A stretch of DNA of 64,000 bases, from contig OX104132.1 of the NCBI GenBank assembly GCA_944470555.2, forward strand, positions 5,031,755 to 5,095,754, in the 5' to 3' direction. The stretch comes from Heterobilharzia americana (Eukaryota; Platyhelminthes; Trematoda; Strigeidida; Schistosomatidae). The notes beneath the pieces were generated by a model, which did no database searches, was not told the origin of the DNA, and saw nothing but the letters and a program-made list of their open reading frames with translations. This document shows, in pieces, positions 1 through 12,721 of the stretch. The number at the start of each line of letters is the position of its first letter. Positions within the stretch are counted from its first letter, which is position 1. Position numbers and translations under genes: made by a program.

Positions 1-723
1 CGTGGCGAATACTTTTGTATGATGCAGTCACGAGAGACTCAGTAGAAGAACTTGTCCAGGACCACTGGGAGGTAAAGCTAAATGACGGGCTGCTTCCTTA
101 AGAAGAACACAAGCCAGGCCAGTTCCAGGAACTCAAAGGGTTAATTCTGCCTTTTCAAGTAGTTTCTGCCCAACAAGAATACCTGACGCACCATCTCAAG
201 TTCGTCTATTCCAATGACTAAGTGGGCGTGACACACATGACTTTGAGGGGGAAACGTGCATAGACCAAACAGTGAACGATTGACGGTGACGGCACCAAAA
301 AGGCGATTAAGGGATGCCGGAAAACGACCCAAAGTGGTAACAGTGCAGCCGGTGAGTGATAACGCATTTCTGCTGTTGACCTGACCAACACCACATCTTC
401 GTCTTATGAACTGTCCGCCGGTGCAACCGTACAGGAGGCAGGAAAATTCTGTAATGTACGCGAGTGTGAGAAACTTATTTTAGTACCATAGAAGCCACCA
501 AGGAAACTGGGTGGGCTGAAGATGCTGGCGAGCCAGATGACTTTTCTCTTAACAGGTGGATACTTATGGCCGCACTCATGACACCGACAGTTTCACTCTC
601 TAAAAAGTCAATACTATTCTCGTCAAGTGTCGGTCATAATTTTTGAACTGACCGATTGAAACATCAGTCGGCTGCCACAACACTATCACCCAAGGTAACA
701 TGAGAAATGTGTGGTGGAGCACA
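1..723. other. Unrecognised sequence, no supported gene
   Basis: I see no long ORF, RNA gene or family motif here. Short ORFs on both strands lack recognisable domains. The base composition is richer in GC than the 29-60 kb part of the window and resembles the decayed transposon tracts that follow, so this is probably old repeat sequence. Confidence 0.3.
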
Positions 724-1062
724 GACACCATCTATTGTGTTGCAAAATCCTTGTCGTGAAAGGAAGAATTGAGGTCAATCATTCTGTGTCGAAAAGTGAG
801 CCGCAGCAATTTTGGTAAGCTCCCAGCAGGTTATGTGGGTAGATGCATAGGTGGGAATCCCTGCATCACCAGCTCTTCGTTTGCCCACCAACAGTACTTC
901 GAAGTGAAGCGTGTGACTGACGAAGTAGTCGAAAAGCGACAAGTTATCCTCAAATAACGCCGACTGCATATATGGATATAGCTCAAATGGCTGATCCATA
1001 GTGTGCGTAGACGGACGAGACTTATTTCTGGAGATTGTAAAGGTTGTTATTTTATGCCGAGT
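724..1062 (+). repeat. Left arm of a 339-bp inverted repeat
   Basis: Position x in this arm pairs with position 2591-x in the arm at 1529-1867. Where I compared the two arms, only scattered substitutions separate them. The spacer, 1063-1528, has no recognised content. A 93-residue open frame runs through each arm (minus strand here, plus strand in the other arm) and contains the segment MDQPFELYPYMQSALF, which I cannot assign to a family. The arms are much better preserved than the surroundings, so the inverted duplication is probably recent or homogenised. A foldback-type DNA element or a local inverted duplication would both fit. Confidence 0.85.
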
Positions 1063-1528
1063 ACTAGGATCGATCAAATTCCCTCCCAGGCCTAAAATAA
1101 CCTGGAAAGAAATTGATAAGGCTACCTCGCATAACTGTTTGGAAGCGGAGGGAACCATGAGGACAAGGCTACCGAAAATGTTTGAAGCTGAATTCCCCGG
1201 TATGTAGACACGCTGGGAAAGGCAAATGCCTTCCATGTACAAGAAAGTCTTAAATATGGTTGAGTGAAGTATAGTGTTACATGATGGTTATCGTCAAGTT
1301 CCATAACGTTTTGACTTGATGAAAACTACAGAGGTCAGTAAAAAAGCATGGAACAGTTTAACTGAAGAGGAAGATATTTCATTGTTGACTGGAACTAACT
1401 GGACTGCAGGCAGTTCTTTGCACCCTGAATAGGGTAGTTGTTGCTGCACATGCATTTGAGGATAAAGCTTGTGGTAATGCAGACGCACTGGTCCGATTCG
1501 TGTTGTTTCACAAATGATGGTAGATATC

Positions 1529-1867
1529 ACTCGGCATAAAGTAGCAACCTTTACAATCTCCAGAAATAAGTCTCGTCCGTCTACGCACACTATGGATCAG
1601 CCATTTGAGCTATATCCATATATGCAGTCGGCGTTATTTGAGGATAACTTGTCGCTTTTCGACTACTTCGTCAGTCACACGCTTCACTTCGAAGTACTGT
1701 TGGTGGGCAAACGAAGAGCTGGTGATGCAGGGATTCCCACCTATGCATCTACCCACATAACCTGCTGGGAGCTTACCAAAATTGCTGCGGCTCACTTTTC
1801 GACACAGAATGATTGACCTCAATTCTTCCTTTCACGACAAGGATTTTGCAACACAATAGGTGGTGTC
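1529..1867 (-). repeat. Right arm of the 339-bp inverted repeat
   Basis: Reverse complement of 724-1062. Identity stops at 1529/1062 on the inner side and near 1867/724 on the outer side. I saw no clear target-site duplication outside the arms. Confidence 0.85.
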
Positions 1868-2660
1868 AGTACTGCAACATACTTTACTCCTATGCATTAG
1901 GCATCTATAATTAGCGTGTATCTCCATTAAACTAGATTGAACTTCCCACCATTTGAAGTTTAAGAATAGATTGAGAATGTTTTACATCGACTTATGGCTC
2001 TACCTTGATGTGATGGTTGGACTTGCATGCTTCAATGACCCAACTAGTTATGCTCGTGGAGCAGCTGTTCACTAAAAGTTCTACCATGCATAAAAAGCCT
2101 GTACGGTAGTAGTGAGGTGAAAAACGACTGCAATCTTGACTTAAAGTGCCGCACTATGACGGGGTCTGAGGGCAAACTGGATAGGATGTGACCACATTGA
2201 GACGTTTTTCCCGGATGAATGTCAATGCCACACCGATCCCGCTCTCTCAATCGAAACGAGGGTCAAAACAGGTGAGCGCAGGCCAGTGTCGGTCGCGTGA
2301 ACCTCTTGTCCATCCAGTGTTGGAACAATCAAACCACAAAACAATAACACACATAAGGCTGTGTATGACAGGACTCTCGCAGATATCCCACTAGTTTTGT
2401 GGCCACGCGGATCTTTTTCTTCTTCAGATACCTTAGTAGGAAATGAACCTCCACTTGTGGGTGGGCCAGAAGGGTTAAACGTCTGCACGCTTCCACTAGT
2501 AGCACACCAGAACTAATCAAGAACATAACCCATCCTCCTCAACTCTCTCACCTTCTTCGCTCTCCCCCCTGAAACTAATATCAGACCCTGCCCGACCTCT
2601 CGTTTTGCAGGCATTGTAAACGACTGAAGCCGTCGAGGCCACATTCCTAGTCACCTAAGA
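1868..2660. other. Unrecognised sequence
   Basis: Only short ORFs without family motifs. Part of it may be the missing 5' region of the RTE relic that becomes recognisable just downstream, but no motif confirms this. Confidence 0.25.
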
Positions 2661-2689
2661 CCTCACTATCGATTTCACGTGATGGCTTT

Positions 2690-3606
2690 CAACACCTGAA
2701 CTGCACCCTGAACCTGGCGGCAAGCACTGCTCATCAGAACCCTGGAATCTTCAGGCATGGGTGTGTACTGTCTGCGGGACACAACAGAGGACTCGGATGT
2801 CGCCATCAAAGCGACCTCACCTAGCCATGGTAATGAATCTCCAAAAGTCACCCACTCAGTATCCAGAGATCCATTGAACTCGCTAGCGTGGGCATAGCAT
2901 TTGGCCTTAAGGCAGAAAGTGTGCTTCTTGACCGCATTTCAGTCACTAGCCTGTCATGTGGGGTTTGACTTAGTGGCCCTGTGAGAATTCGGAGGGGCCG
3001 TGAGACAAGCTGATATCTGCTCGTGATGTCCGCCTACGCACTTAGAGACTGTAGCTCGAATAATACTTGGGGATGAATCCTATGGGCGGCTATCGTTTTC
3101 ACTACAGGAAGCAAAATCTGCAGATGTGATTATAATGGGAGGTGACTCTGACACTCAAGTAGGGAAGCTGAGACAATAGGAGGGGCATTCTGGAGGTATT
3201 TACTGAATCCCACGCCAACGAACCGGCAACAGTGACTTTCTGCTTTGATTTTCCCCGACAACCACTTATTTCTGGCCGGTACCAACTTCGAGCATAAGGA
3301 GGGACATTGTCTCGCATGGCATCCACCGACTCCAAATCAACGGTGGACACGGACAGGTGGCCTTACCATAAGCCACCGTTGGAGGGGATTGCTGAAGGAT
3401 CACCGCTTCCAGTGGAGTGCATGGTTTGACTTCGATCATCAGTTAGTGAGAGCTACTGTGTGTCTGCATTCTACACGTTGCGGGCAACAAATATTACCGA
3501 AGCCTGTCTACGGTCAGTTGGAAGATGACAGTTTGAAGTTGGAATTTGAGGAGATATCTAAGGATTATTCTGAACATGATAGCAATGGTCATCCGAATGG
3601 GACCTA
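2690..3606 (+). pseudogene. RTE-type non-LTR retrotransposon, AP-endonuclease domain relic
   Basis: The stretch encodes a broken apurinic/apyrimidinic-like endonuclease, the enzyme that nicks target DNA for reverse transcription in RTE elements. Several frames must be joined. Near 2755-2800 a segment reads like the 'SETRxQD' endonuclease motif region (here CLRDTTEDSD). Near 3130-3160 the GDFNxQVG motif survives as GGDSDTQVG. From 3245 an open frame of 120 codons holds NTNFEHKE-, WHPPTPNQRWT- and HRWRGLLKD-type segments, with the terminal SDH motif changed to FDH. These segments are characteristic of the trematode RTE family often annotated as craniofacial-development-protein-2-like. No reverse transcriptase follows, so the copy is 3' truncated. 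It is clearly dead. A fragment at 27.32-27.6 kb appears to be the RT part of a related element. Confidence 0.75.
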
Positions 3607-4690
3607 ACGTGACACTGGGTCAGCTACAGAAACACTAGTAAAGACAGTTGGTGGCCTAAGCGTGAATATTAGTGAATGTCATTGGATCCCCGGAGCGTCA
3701 TTCAAAGGGTTAACATGAACTGACAGGACTTCATTTCAGCCCAGACAAGTTGAACTGATACTTTCACTGCGTCTCTAGGTTTCGTAACACCCAGTGAAAC
3801 GCCTACACCCCAGGCTCTTTGGGTAGTGTTGCACCGTTCAAAGTACTTGGCCAAAAGTAAGGGACCAGTCGAAGTGACATCACTGAGTAGGCAGTCACGC
3901 AACCACTCTGAGGACAGACAGAGAGAATCAACGTAGAAACTTGCACACAGCAATATAGAGGGACAGGTGGGTGGAGTAGTATCAAGGTGACCGAAGCTGA
4001 ATGAGGAAATAAACAGCTTGAAGTCGAGAGTTAGTACGAATTTTCAAGTTTAAGACTGCATCAAGGGATGGACAAATCTCTGCAAGCGCCAGTGACTATC
4101 AGTCATGTCGCCAAGGGTTCTCAACTGCTCATGCCTATTGTCTTGGAGACCCCAGCCAGGCACTCCACATCTCCCAACACTACCCAAACCGGCAGTCACA
4201 GCATTCATCAACTGGTATCACGTATTGGCCAGGCTACCCTGAACCCTCCCACAGCCTATCCAGCTTCACGTAGCGCGGTACATATAGGTGGGCGGCGACT
4301 CGGCACGCGCAACGAATGTCCAAGCCACCACAACCAGTGACGGCCCATGCCCTCATCAACCCACCTGCCCACCTTCCTCGGAACTTTAAAATTGGTCTAC
4401 TTCATAGAAATTACTGTTGATCATAATATTACTGATGGTAGTGATACTATTCCACAGTGCAACGTCCACGATTGAGCCAAAACAGTTGCAGATGTTACTT
4501 AACACTGGCGCCTCCTCCATTTCTCACGCTTTTGCCACCCGCCGCTATTGGCGATCGATGCGAAGACTCCTGGTCAATGCACATTTGAGTTGCTTCCGCT
4601 CTCCATACTGATCAGAGTCAGCTAGAATCAGCCTGCTTGTGTTGATCGGTTTGAACGACGCTGCAGGAATCCAGTGACATTTGCTAATCT
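3607..4690. other. Decayed repeat sequence with a short inverted similarity
   Basis: No gene is supported. The segment 3662-3718 (+) resembles 4634-4695 read on the minus strand: both encode an IS.CHWIP.ASFK-like peptide, at about three-quarters nucleotide identity by eye. This suggests two fragments of one unidentified repeat in opposite orientation. A plus-strand peptide LLNTGAS near 4480 resembles an aspartic-protease motif, but nothing around it supports a retroviral-type protease. Confidence 0.35.
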
Positions 4691-4699
4691 TCATGATTG

Positions 4700-6190
4700 G
4701 GCCACCAGTGGTCTTGGCCGCTAGCGGTGAAGAAAGATACGAAGCGCCGGCATGCAATCACCCCGTTTTCTGTAGTAGGACAGTGGGAATAAGGTTAGCC
4801 GATCTAGTCGTTTCTCACGGGGACGGGTTCGGAAGACCTGCGACAGGCCTAGTACCCATCCTTTGAATAGGCTGGAGTACGTGAGCATCCTGTTTTAGGC
4901 ATTGGTTGGCCACCCGAATGCTGTATTCCAAGTGAGGTCTAATGTTAGCAGAACGGAATGTCCCAAACACATCCTGGCGAAAACTTCTGAAAACTCTGCG
5001 AATGGACCGTGATACACTAACGCCCCCTGCTGCAGCGTCATTACTCTGCGCCGCTTCAAGTGAATACCCATCAACATCACTGTGCATCACTCTCAAAACG
5101 TCTACACCACCGTTGAACAGGATCACTGAAGAGTTGAACATGTGTTCATTCGTTGACATACAACAAGAAACATTTCCTGAGAAACCACTTATCACAGGTT
5201 TCCACCCGAAATCTGTCCAAGTAACCCTTGCCCTTTGACCTGATACAGGCTTGCAATACAGCGCCAAGCCTGAAAGAGGAGAGCCTCCTCAACAATACCA
5301 CATGAGACACTTTACCGAGAGCCTTACCGAAGTCCATAAACACGGGATCTATTGGCAGCCTGAAATCTCCAACCGAAACATATTGCTCGCTCGCCTTCAG
5401 GTTCGTTAAACAAGAGCGTCCAGTACGAAAACCGTGTTGCTTTGGCGCCAAAACATAATTTGATTCAAAATAGTCCAGTACCTTATCAAGAATTGTCCCC
5501 TCGAAAGCCTTAATATCTATACCAGCTAGACTTAGGGCGATAGTTAGCTACCGACTGGTGACTATCGGCTCTAGCAACTGTAGTGATTGCGGCATTTTTC
5601 CAGTCGCTAGGGTGGCGAGTCCTGAATAGGGACATATTGAGAAGATCGGTGACTGGCTCAGAAACAATGTCCACTAGCAAAGATATCAGTCTGAGGAGTA
5701 ACTCATCGGGAGCCGGAGATTTTTAAGGCTTAAGATTAATGAGAAAGTGGGGGACTATTTCCTTTGTTATGAACGCTGTATCCGTTGGTGGGGCAGTGCT
5801 GACATCACTATTGAGCATTTCACCACCATGGTCTACTGAGAAGGCCTCGCCAAAGTCGCCTGGTAGACATTCAGCCTTGAACAGACTAGATTCCGTCAGA
5901 CTACTGGGCTTTCCATCCGTCACCTCACAAGGAGTTTCTTCTAATGAATGAGAACGGTCTTTTAGAGCAGTTATGGCAATCCCTCAGGAGCTGCTTCTCG
6001 TTGGACACTCGAGGCTGTAACAAAAGTTTTGTATTCGCTCCCAAGGCCTAATAACCTAGAGGCCCACAACTTTATGATTGTTTTCCCTGTCACTTTGTTG
6101 AGCCTTAAGTTCGGCGAAAGCTTCTCTTCCTTTTGTTTGGTTTTCTAGAGGCTAGTCAGGCCAGATACGGATGTCCAAATTTCGTAGTTT
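4700..6190 (-). pseudogene. CR1-like non-LTR retrotransposon, reverse-transcriptase relic
   Basis: Read on the minus strand, several frames together give the order of a CR1-type reverse transcriptase. Near 5690-5730 is LKP.KSPAPDELLLRL, the conserved region before the fingers domain. Near 5580-5650 is HPSDWKNAAIT. At about 5451-5400 is QHGFRTGRSCLTNL. Near 5340 is PVFMDFGKALGKVSH, the motif A region with the catalytic aspartate present. Downstream are DVLRVMHSDVDGYSLEA, just past the FADD region (which has become FNGG), then NIRPHLEYSIRVAN, then DRLTLFPLSYYRKRGD near 4780. Indels and lost motifs show the copy is dead. It is a different CR1-like lineage from the elements at 8.6-22 kb. An SR2-like RTE 3' end lies immediately upstream of it. 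Confidence 0.8.
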
Positions 6191-6224
6191 GGATGCGTTA
6201 CTAATGAGTACATCCACTTCTTTC

Positions 6225-7066
6225 TGTTGCCCAATTTTATTGTTATTTCTCCTTTGAGCTCCAAGCAGAACATAGGGCCTCACTAGCATGTCGCCATTTC
6301 ACTGTCTTCTCTGCACTCTTTCCAGCCTGGCCCCTTGCTGCCCAGAAGCTTTAAATTCTTCCGCATACCATCTCCTCCATGTCACCCTCATCTCGGACGC
6401 CCAACTCCTCGCTTCCCCTTTGGATTCCACTCGAGGGCCTGGTATGGCTCGTGATGTTCCTAAACTGTCTTTGCAGCGTACGTCCAATACGATCCGTCTC
6501 CATTCTCTTCTGCATATTCGTTCGGCTATGGTTTCTCGGTTGACAGGCCAGACTTTCTTGTTTTCAGTTTTTCCTGACCATCTGATCTTGAACGTCAGTA
6601 TCGATTGAGCGTAGGCGTAGCTTGTTGGAAGTCCTTTTCTTGACGCGCAGTCTCTGGATAGCACTGGCTTGACTGACATTGGTGTCGGAAATCCGCATCT
6701 TGTTCTTTGTGCTGTCCGCAGAGCAGCGCAGTGCAGTAGATCTCCACACTGATTTCAGATTGATGATGGCCTGTCTTCCTGTCTTTCCGGTTTAGGCTGG
6801 CCTTGACATCCTCGTTTGTGCCTGTGCAGCCTGTATTTGATATAATGCTGCCCAGGCAGACAGGTAGGCAGATGGGTGAAAGAGGCAACTTCCTTTAGAC
6901 TTCTCCCGTTGACGGTGACTGGTGCATGCTGTTGTTGCTGTCGGTTGGGTATCTTCATCTCTTCTGTATTCACCACTTTCGCCTGAAGGAAGTCCCGTCC
7001 TCGCTGCCTCATCCTTTCTGCCAACTTGTTATTTTTCGCCTATAGATCCTCGAGTTTGTGCAACCT
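6225..7066 (-). pseudogene. SR2-like RTE retrotransposon, 5'-truncated 3' end (copy A)
   Basis: The minus strand encodes the C-terminal part of an RTE-type reverse transcriptase: remnant of KLEDL.AK near 7060, EEMKIPN followed by a glutamine run near 6960, VNGRSLKEVASFTHL near 6910, then a connection region with RICRREWRRI and WASEMRVTWRR near 6540-6360. It ends in an AT-rich tail close to 6240-6225, the simple-repeat type of 3' end seen in this family. The three related copies in this window (27.6-28.85, 51.4-52.3 and 61.2-64 kb) align to the same region. The 5' truncation at about 7066 is typical of incomplete target-primed reverse transcription. Confidence 0.85.
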
Positions 7067-8600
7067 TAGTCGTTGCCTAAAACAACCTTCAATATCCCCT
7101 TTTTATCAGGTTTCTCACCCTTTCTCATGTAGCCTGACTACTTTGGAGATGCATACTCCTTAAGACGTTTCATTTAGAATACGTTTAATGGGCAGCTCGA
7201 TTAGTTTCAAATCATGACTACGACATACTGAAGGATCTTGGTTCGACGGCTCTTCAACGTTCCAGAAGATCACATTGGGCGTCATCATCTGATGCCACAC
7301 TGGAACGGCAGATACCGTTGCCGCATGACTGTTTTTTGACCAGTGACATTTCAACCGACGATATATACCCATCTATTCATGAATAAGACGTGTATCAGCA
7401 GAGAAATATTTCTTCTCAGCTACCTCATTATCAAGCTGTATATCGTATTCATCCTCGGTTTAATGGCGGGTGATTGCACTAAAAAGTTGCTCAGTTCATA
7501 TGCGAACTACACAATGGGCGTAGGAAGTGGTATTTGTTCAAGAGGGAGAAACAGAAAATGGGTCATTGAATGAGGAACAAACTTATAACAAGTGGTGAGA
7601 TAAGAGACGCGCACTGCCAAAGGATTGTAAAAAGGCGATAATTTAGCTGAAACGTGCAAAATAGGTCAGTGAATAAGGAATGAATAAATATCAAGTTGTG
7701 AAATATGGGTTGAATGTTGCCAGTGAGATGAAAATTGGTGGTAATGCCGGATTAGTGCTGACAGGGGCTCACAGTAGAAATTATATAATCAGGGAGAAGC
7801 CGATTAGCTGCAACACTTGCACACTGTTGGTGTAAATCCGGCACAAACTTTGTAGAGCCAACATCCACAAGCATCACATTGCACACCTTCGTTGACTGGA
7901 AAGTTACAGATGGGCCTACCGTAAACGCGGTTGTCGCTAACCATGTTATTCGCAATTTATTCGAAGCTTTCACTAGTGTCATGTTCGGTCAAACTTCGGA
8001 CAGAAGGACGTTAGTTGTGACATTGCAGAAACCAGCCTTAAGCCTCAAAATGATGAAACTTCAAACACTGGCTGAACTGCCTTTTGTGAATTGTACATTA
8101 CGCTACAACATCAAGTCAATGTTTACAAGAAAGCCATATACGTGGTTTACACAACAAAGGCGAAAAATACCAGAAGCGTGAAAAATTTACTCTCGTGAAG
8201 TATGAATTGCACGCTCCTTGAATACCGACGTGTCTTGACTCGTCCGCATCCTCCTCGGAACTAAATACATACACCCCTTCCCAGTCGGATACTTCCTCTA
8301 CGGAAGTAACAGTTTTGCAGGGAAAAACATTCTTCTACGGAGCGTACGTCCTTCAGTCGATCAGTGCCACCACTCTCCGAACGGACTACTGGGTGGTAGG
8401 TTTAACTGTCTCGCCTACCTGCTATGGTTCGGGTTGCTGCGTTTGCAGCGCTGCTTATCCAACTAGATCATACACATTGGACTTTAACATTCTTCCGTGT
8501 CACACAACTGGGTAATTCTTGGTGAGGTTGACAACCTACTCTAGACGTCGTTGCCTCTCTACGTTCCACTTGATTGAACCATCTGTATCTCACTGATTTG
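7067..8600. other. Unrecognised sequence
   Basis: Overlapping short ORFs on both strands (for example 7752-7982 on minus and 7879-8181 on plus) have no recognisable motif. Around 8207-8245 the sequence is weakly similar to 13810-13845. Both places lie upstream of a copy of the PHD-finger CR1 family, so this may be that family's 5' untranslated region. Confidence 0.3.
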
Positions 8601-8879
8601 CATTTCCCCTGTAATCACCTGTGGAAATGAGTAACAACACCTCGGGTTAGCCTCACTTCAGCTGCTTACCTCTCCGCCCCTGGTAGGGCCAGAGGAAAGA
8701 GGCTTGATGCCGCAGCAGAAGAAAACTGGCTCACCTCAGGAGAACAGCCGGAGCTTCCAAATACCGGGAAAACCCGAAGAGCATGCCTTTCTAATACCAT
8801 CAACTCAAACCGTGATCTACCTGTGAGGGCTAACACTGAGGGTCGGAAGAGGAGGAAAAGAAAGTCTTTGACTAAACCT

Positions 8880-10080
8880 TCAGATCGAACTGACGACTGT
8901 CACACATGTGGTCCCATCGTAGTCAAGAGGGACTGTGCCTTAGAGTGTAACATCCGTAATAGGTGGGTACAAGGTCAGTGAGATAAGGACGTAATGAACC
9001 GATGTTGGGCCATCACGGCTGGCCACGTCTGTGCGTCGTTCGGGCACATCTTCCCACAGTGCCGTGTAGGGCAACTCTCTTCTACAGACTTGCTTAGCGA
9101 AGTCGTAAAAGACACCACAGTGGCAACTGTTATGCCGGCACCTGCACAGACCACTACCCCAGGTCCAAGTGGCAGGAGTGTCAGCAGCGTTCCCCGGTCA
9201 GTCACACCGGTGAATAGTCCAAAAAGTTCCAAACAGCGACCAGGCACGTGAACAACCGCGCCAGCCTCTAAACCTGAAGCCACTTTAACGGCTACCCCCA
9301 CTGTACATCAGGAAAAATGGGTCACATTGGAAAAGAAGGCGCACCCTTCCCATGAAAACCCACCTACGGTACACGGCAACAGAGAAGTTGATGACAGATC
9401 GAATTCCATTATCCCATTTAACGTCCCTGCATGCCCTAATAGCCTTCCTTAGAGAGGGGTCTTCTGGCAGACAGCAATACTAAACGGTATGAGCCATGCT
9501 GGGACTGAGTAGTTTAGAATAAAAGCTGTGCCGACCCTGCAATCGCAAACACTCACCTGAAGCAGAGCCCTCACCGACGAGAGTTACCCTAAGCTTGGCT
9601 AAAGAAGCGGAAAGATTTTTGCTAGTGTCACACATGCTAGTCATCGACAGGTCATCCAGACTCGGGGATAGGCCAGACTGGCCATGGTCAGCGAGAAATG
9701 TACCTCGCGAGGCGCCCCAAACGCTGAAATCAACAACTATGATTGTCCATGGTATACCGGAACTAACAACCGGCGCAGCCATAAAAAAGTATGCTCACGA
9801 CGTCCGGCAGTGGCAGTGGTTATTGGCGAGGATGGGGTCAAACGACAGAGTGGCGGCGGTCTGCAGACTGCCACGTCTCTCGCATTTGACGACGATAACA
9901 TCACCCCCAACCCTTCGGCTGTCAAGAACTTTTAACCAGAGTACCGGAAACTTGGTACACGATAAGGGATAACACTGGTGGGAGTGTCCGCTGCTGTGGA
10001 AGCAGGCCCAGGACACAGTGGCAGCAGCAAATGGCAACACTGCCAAATGCTGAAGCCACCATCACTGCCAACAATCAAGA
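8880..10080 (+). pseudogene. CR1 ORF1 relic with decayed PHD finger
   Basis: Near 8895-8990 a PHD-like zinc finger is traceable: C-x2-C (CHTCG), then a decayed second pair (CNIRNRW), then W and Q where H-C would be expected, so zinc binding is lost. Further on, an open frame at 9595-9972 encodes MIVHGIPE, HDVRQWQWL and RLPRLSHLTTI. These match the ORF1 core of the intact copy (IVVHGIPE, HDVQQWQWL, RLPRPAHLKTI). ORF1 of such elements is thought to bind the element RNA or chromatin. This copy is broken by stops and frameshifts throughout. Confidence 0.8.
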
Positions 10081-10086
10081 TGTAAT

Positions 10087-12721
10087 ATGGGAGAGCTACA
10101 ATCCCTCTGTTCCCATCTCACTCCAAAAATCATAATCCTGGCAGAAACTTGGTTATCACAGAATATTAGTCACATCGAAACTAGTATGGAAGGTGTACGT
10201 CTGTTCGGGAGAGAAAGGGAGTTTAAGGAAGGAAGCAGAGTGGCAATGTTTATAAGTGACCGTCTTAAAAGTGAATGAGCAACTGACTCTAATTTCAGGT
10301 CTCTCTGACCCCGTCTGGATCAGTTTACGGTTGGATACACCAAGTACATGGTCGGGAGCGTCTAAAGAACTCCTACTAGCGACGGGTACATAACTGACAA
10401 CTGCCGCGTGTAATGTCTGGAGTGACGTTCATCGGATATGACCAGGTCATTATATCCGGGGACAAAATGCTCCGACTCTCAATCTCGGGCAGGACAGAGA
10501 GACCTCAAGCCGAAGGTTCGACCGAAACCTACTGAACACTATCCAAAAGGCCGGACTGTAAGAGAATACTGACGATGATACTCGCTGGGGTCGGGCAGAA
10601 AACCGCCCAAACTGGACTACCCTTTTACCAGCGACCACCCAACGATTGAAAACGTTCGGGTTCAAACCTCCCTTGGTGGCAGCTATCACGACGTGGTGGT
10701 GTTTGATCTGGTATTCAGCAAAAAACTGTCATGGCGGGGACCTCGCCCACACTTTTGCCACAGCAAGGCGAACTGCGTGGCGATGAACCAGTATCTGTCG
10801 ACAGCATCATGGCTTAAGGGGTGGAGCAGCCTTCCTATTGATAGAAACTTGCAACCATTTTGAGACACAATGAAGAGGGCTGTCCCTGAAAACGTCCCCC
10901 CAATCCACGAAAATAACGAGGAAGCAAACCTTGTGGCTGAAGGGAGGCGATTAACGCCTTTCGAAATCCAAGAGGAAGGCATGGCACAGGTGGAGGACCT
11001 CCAAAAAAGATTTTCACTATGCCGCGCAGGTGACTAGGAAATCGGTGCGACATCAAAGTGGGGGGAGAGGAGGTCGCTCCAGTTGAACCTTCTTCCGAAG
11101 CCTGGGTCGAACCCCGAAAATCTATATCGAATAAGGGCGGGCAGAAAATCCACCAACCAGGGGGCCCGCGTTCTGAAAGGCCCGAACTGGGAGAACCACT
11201 CTTTACTTGGGACCGCGGAAACCCTTGTCAAAACTTCGACACACAGTTGAACATATCACCATCCAGCAGAAACTGCAAACTGCCTGACCGACATTCAGTA
11301 CTACTAAATGCAGTAGGGTTGCCTGGAATAAAGGTAACTTCTACTATGGTCATCGCAAAGCCAGCAAAGCTCCAGGATGCGATGACATCCGACTGGCTGT
11401 GTTGAAACAATGCATGAGCGTCCTATGAAGTTCGCTCTGTAGTCTGTTCCAAAGCTCCCTAGACAATCACGCGCTTCCATGAGAATGGCAGCATGCTTTT
11501 TCGTCCTCCGTCTTCACAGGAAGAGACGGGCGGAACACAGAATGCTGTAGACCCATAGCACCGCCAGTGGCGTCAAAAGTGGTGAACAGCCCAGTGGATG
11601 ACCATGTCGGGGAGTACTTGAAAAAGGGGGGAGCACTAAGCGATGCCCAACATGGTTTTAGAAAGGGTGGATCCTGCGCCTTGAACATTCTCGTGACCGG
11701 TGATGGGTGGACGGCATGTTGGGACCTCCAAATTCTTTTTCATGTCATTTTCTTGGATTCTGCTAAGATCTTCTCCACAGTCCCGCACACCATTCTTATT
11801 GGCAAGATGTCAAGGTTGGGGATCAAGTGTCCGCTGCTATTCATTCGTTTTGTGAACAATCTTCCACTGAATCTCAGCTCCCCAGTTCTACTTTACGCTG
11901 ACCATATCAAGTTATGGAGAGCTGTGATGTCCGAAGCGGAACCAAGTACACTGCAAAAGTGACCTCAAATTACTTGTAGAGTGAGTGGATATTAATGGAC
12001 TAGCATTTAGTTCGGATAGGTACCGAGCCATGTTTCTGCGCACTCCTGACTCTCAGAAGGTACTCTATTCTCTCCATGGAACACAACTCTCCCAAACCAC
12101 CACAGAGAACGACCTAGGACCAATACTGACCGACAGTCTGGCAACTGGCTCCAGTTATCCAGGAGATGCCTCCACAGCCTACGCAGTACTGTACTTCACG
12201 CGCAGACAACTGGGTCCCCTGACTGCAAAACTCTTTTTGAAGCTGTACGAGACCTACATAAAACCTCACCCGGGGGTACGCAACGTCACTCCACCACCAT
12301 ATCTGAAAAGAGGTGCGAACCTCCCAGAGAAATTCCGGAGGCGAGCTACAAGGGGTGTCATGGAAATGAGGCGAAAACCCCATGAGGACGGACTGACAGA
12401 TCTAGGACTGTCCTCTGTTAGCTACCGTAGATGCATGGTGACTTGATAACGGCATACAAAATACTACATAACCCAAGTCATCCGAACAGTGGAATCCTGC
12501 CGAACGGCCACTGTGGCGATCCTCGCGGCAACCCAGGGAAAATCGCCCACCAAAGGGCGAGAACCCACGCGCTTTCACACTTCTCTCTGCGAGTCTGCGG
12601 CCACTGGAACGCATTGCCTGCCGAGATTTCTACTACTCCGTCTGTTGACAGCATCAAGAAGAGGCTGGACAGTTGCACAGTGACGCACGGTCTGCGCTCA
12701 CCTAGCTGGGATATGGACTAA
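10087..12721 (+). pseudogene. CR1 ORF2 relic (endonuclease and reverse transcriptase)
   Basis: The endonuclease N-terminus is readable at 10087-10278 (IIILAETWLS, corresponding to IIFITESWLS in the intact copy). 10290-11280 holds a decayed endonuclease end and linker. The reverse transcriptase is readable at 11567-11962: DAQHGFRKGGSC, then HVIFLDSAKIFSTVP (motif A), then a deletion of about 45 codons that removes the SQG motif, then SPVLLYADHIKLWR, where the second catalytic aspartate of the [FY]ADD box is histidine. The C-terminal domain follows at 11985-12721, ending in a SLRVCGHWNALPAEI-type segment spread over two frames. This enzyme cannot be active. Confidence 0.85.

Noticed and set aside
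4417..4611. LLNTGAS motif as a retroviral-type aspartic protease
   Set aside because: A single short match with no flanking gag or pol sequence. It could be chance in a 64-codon frame.
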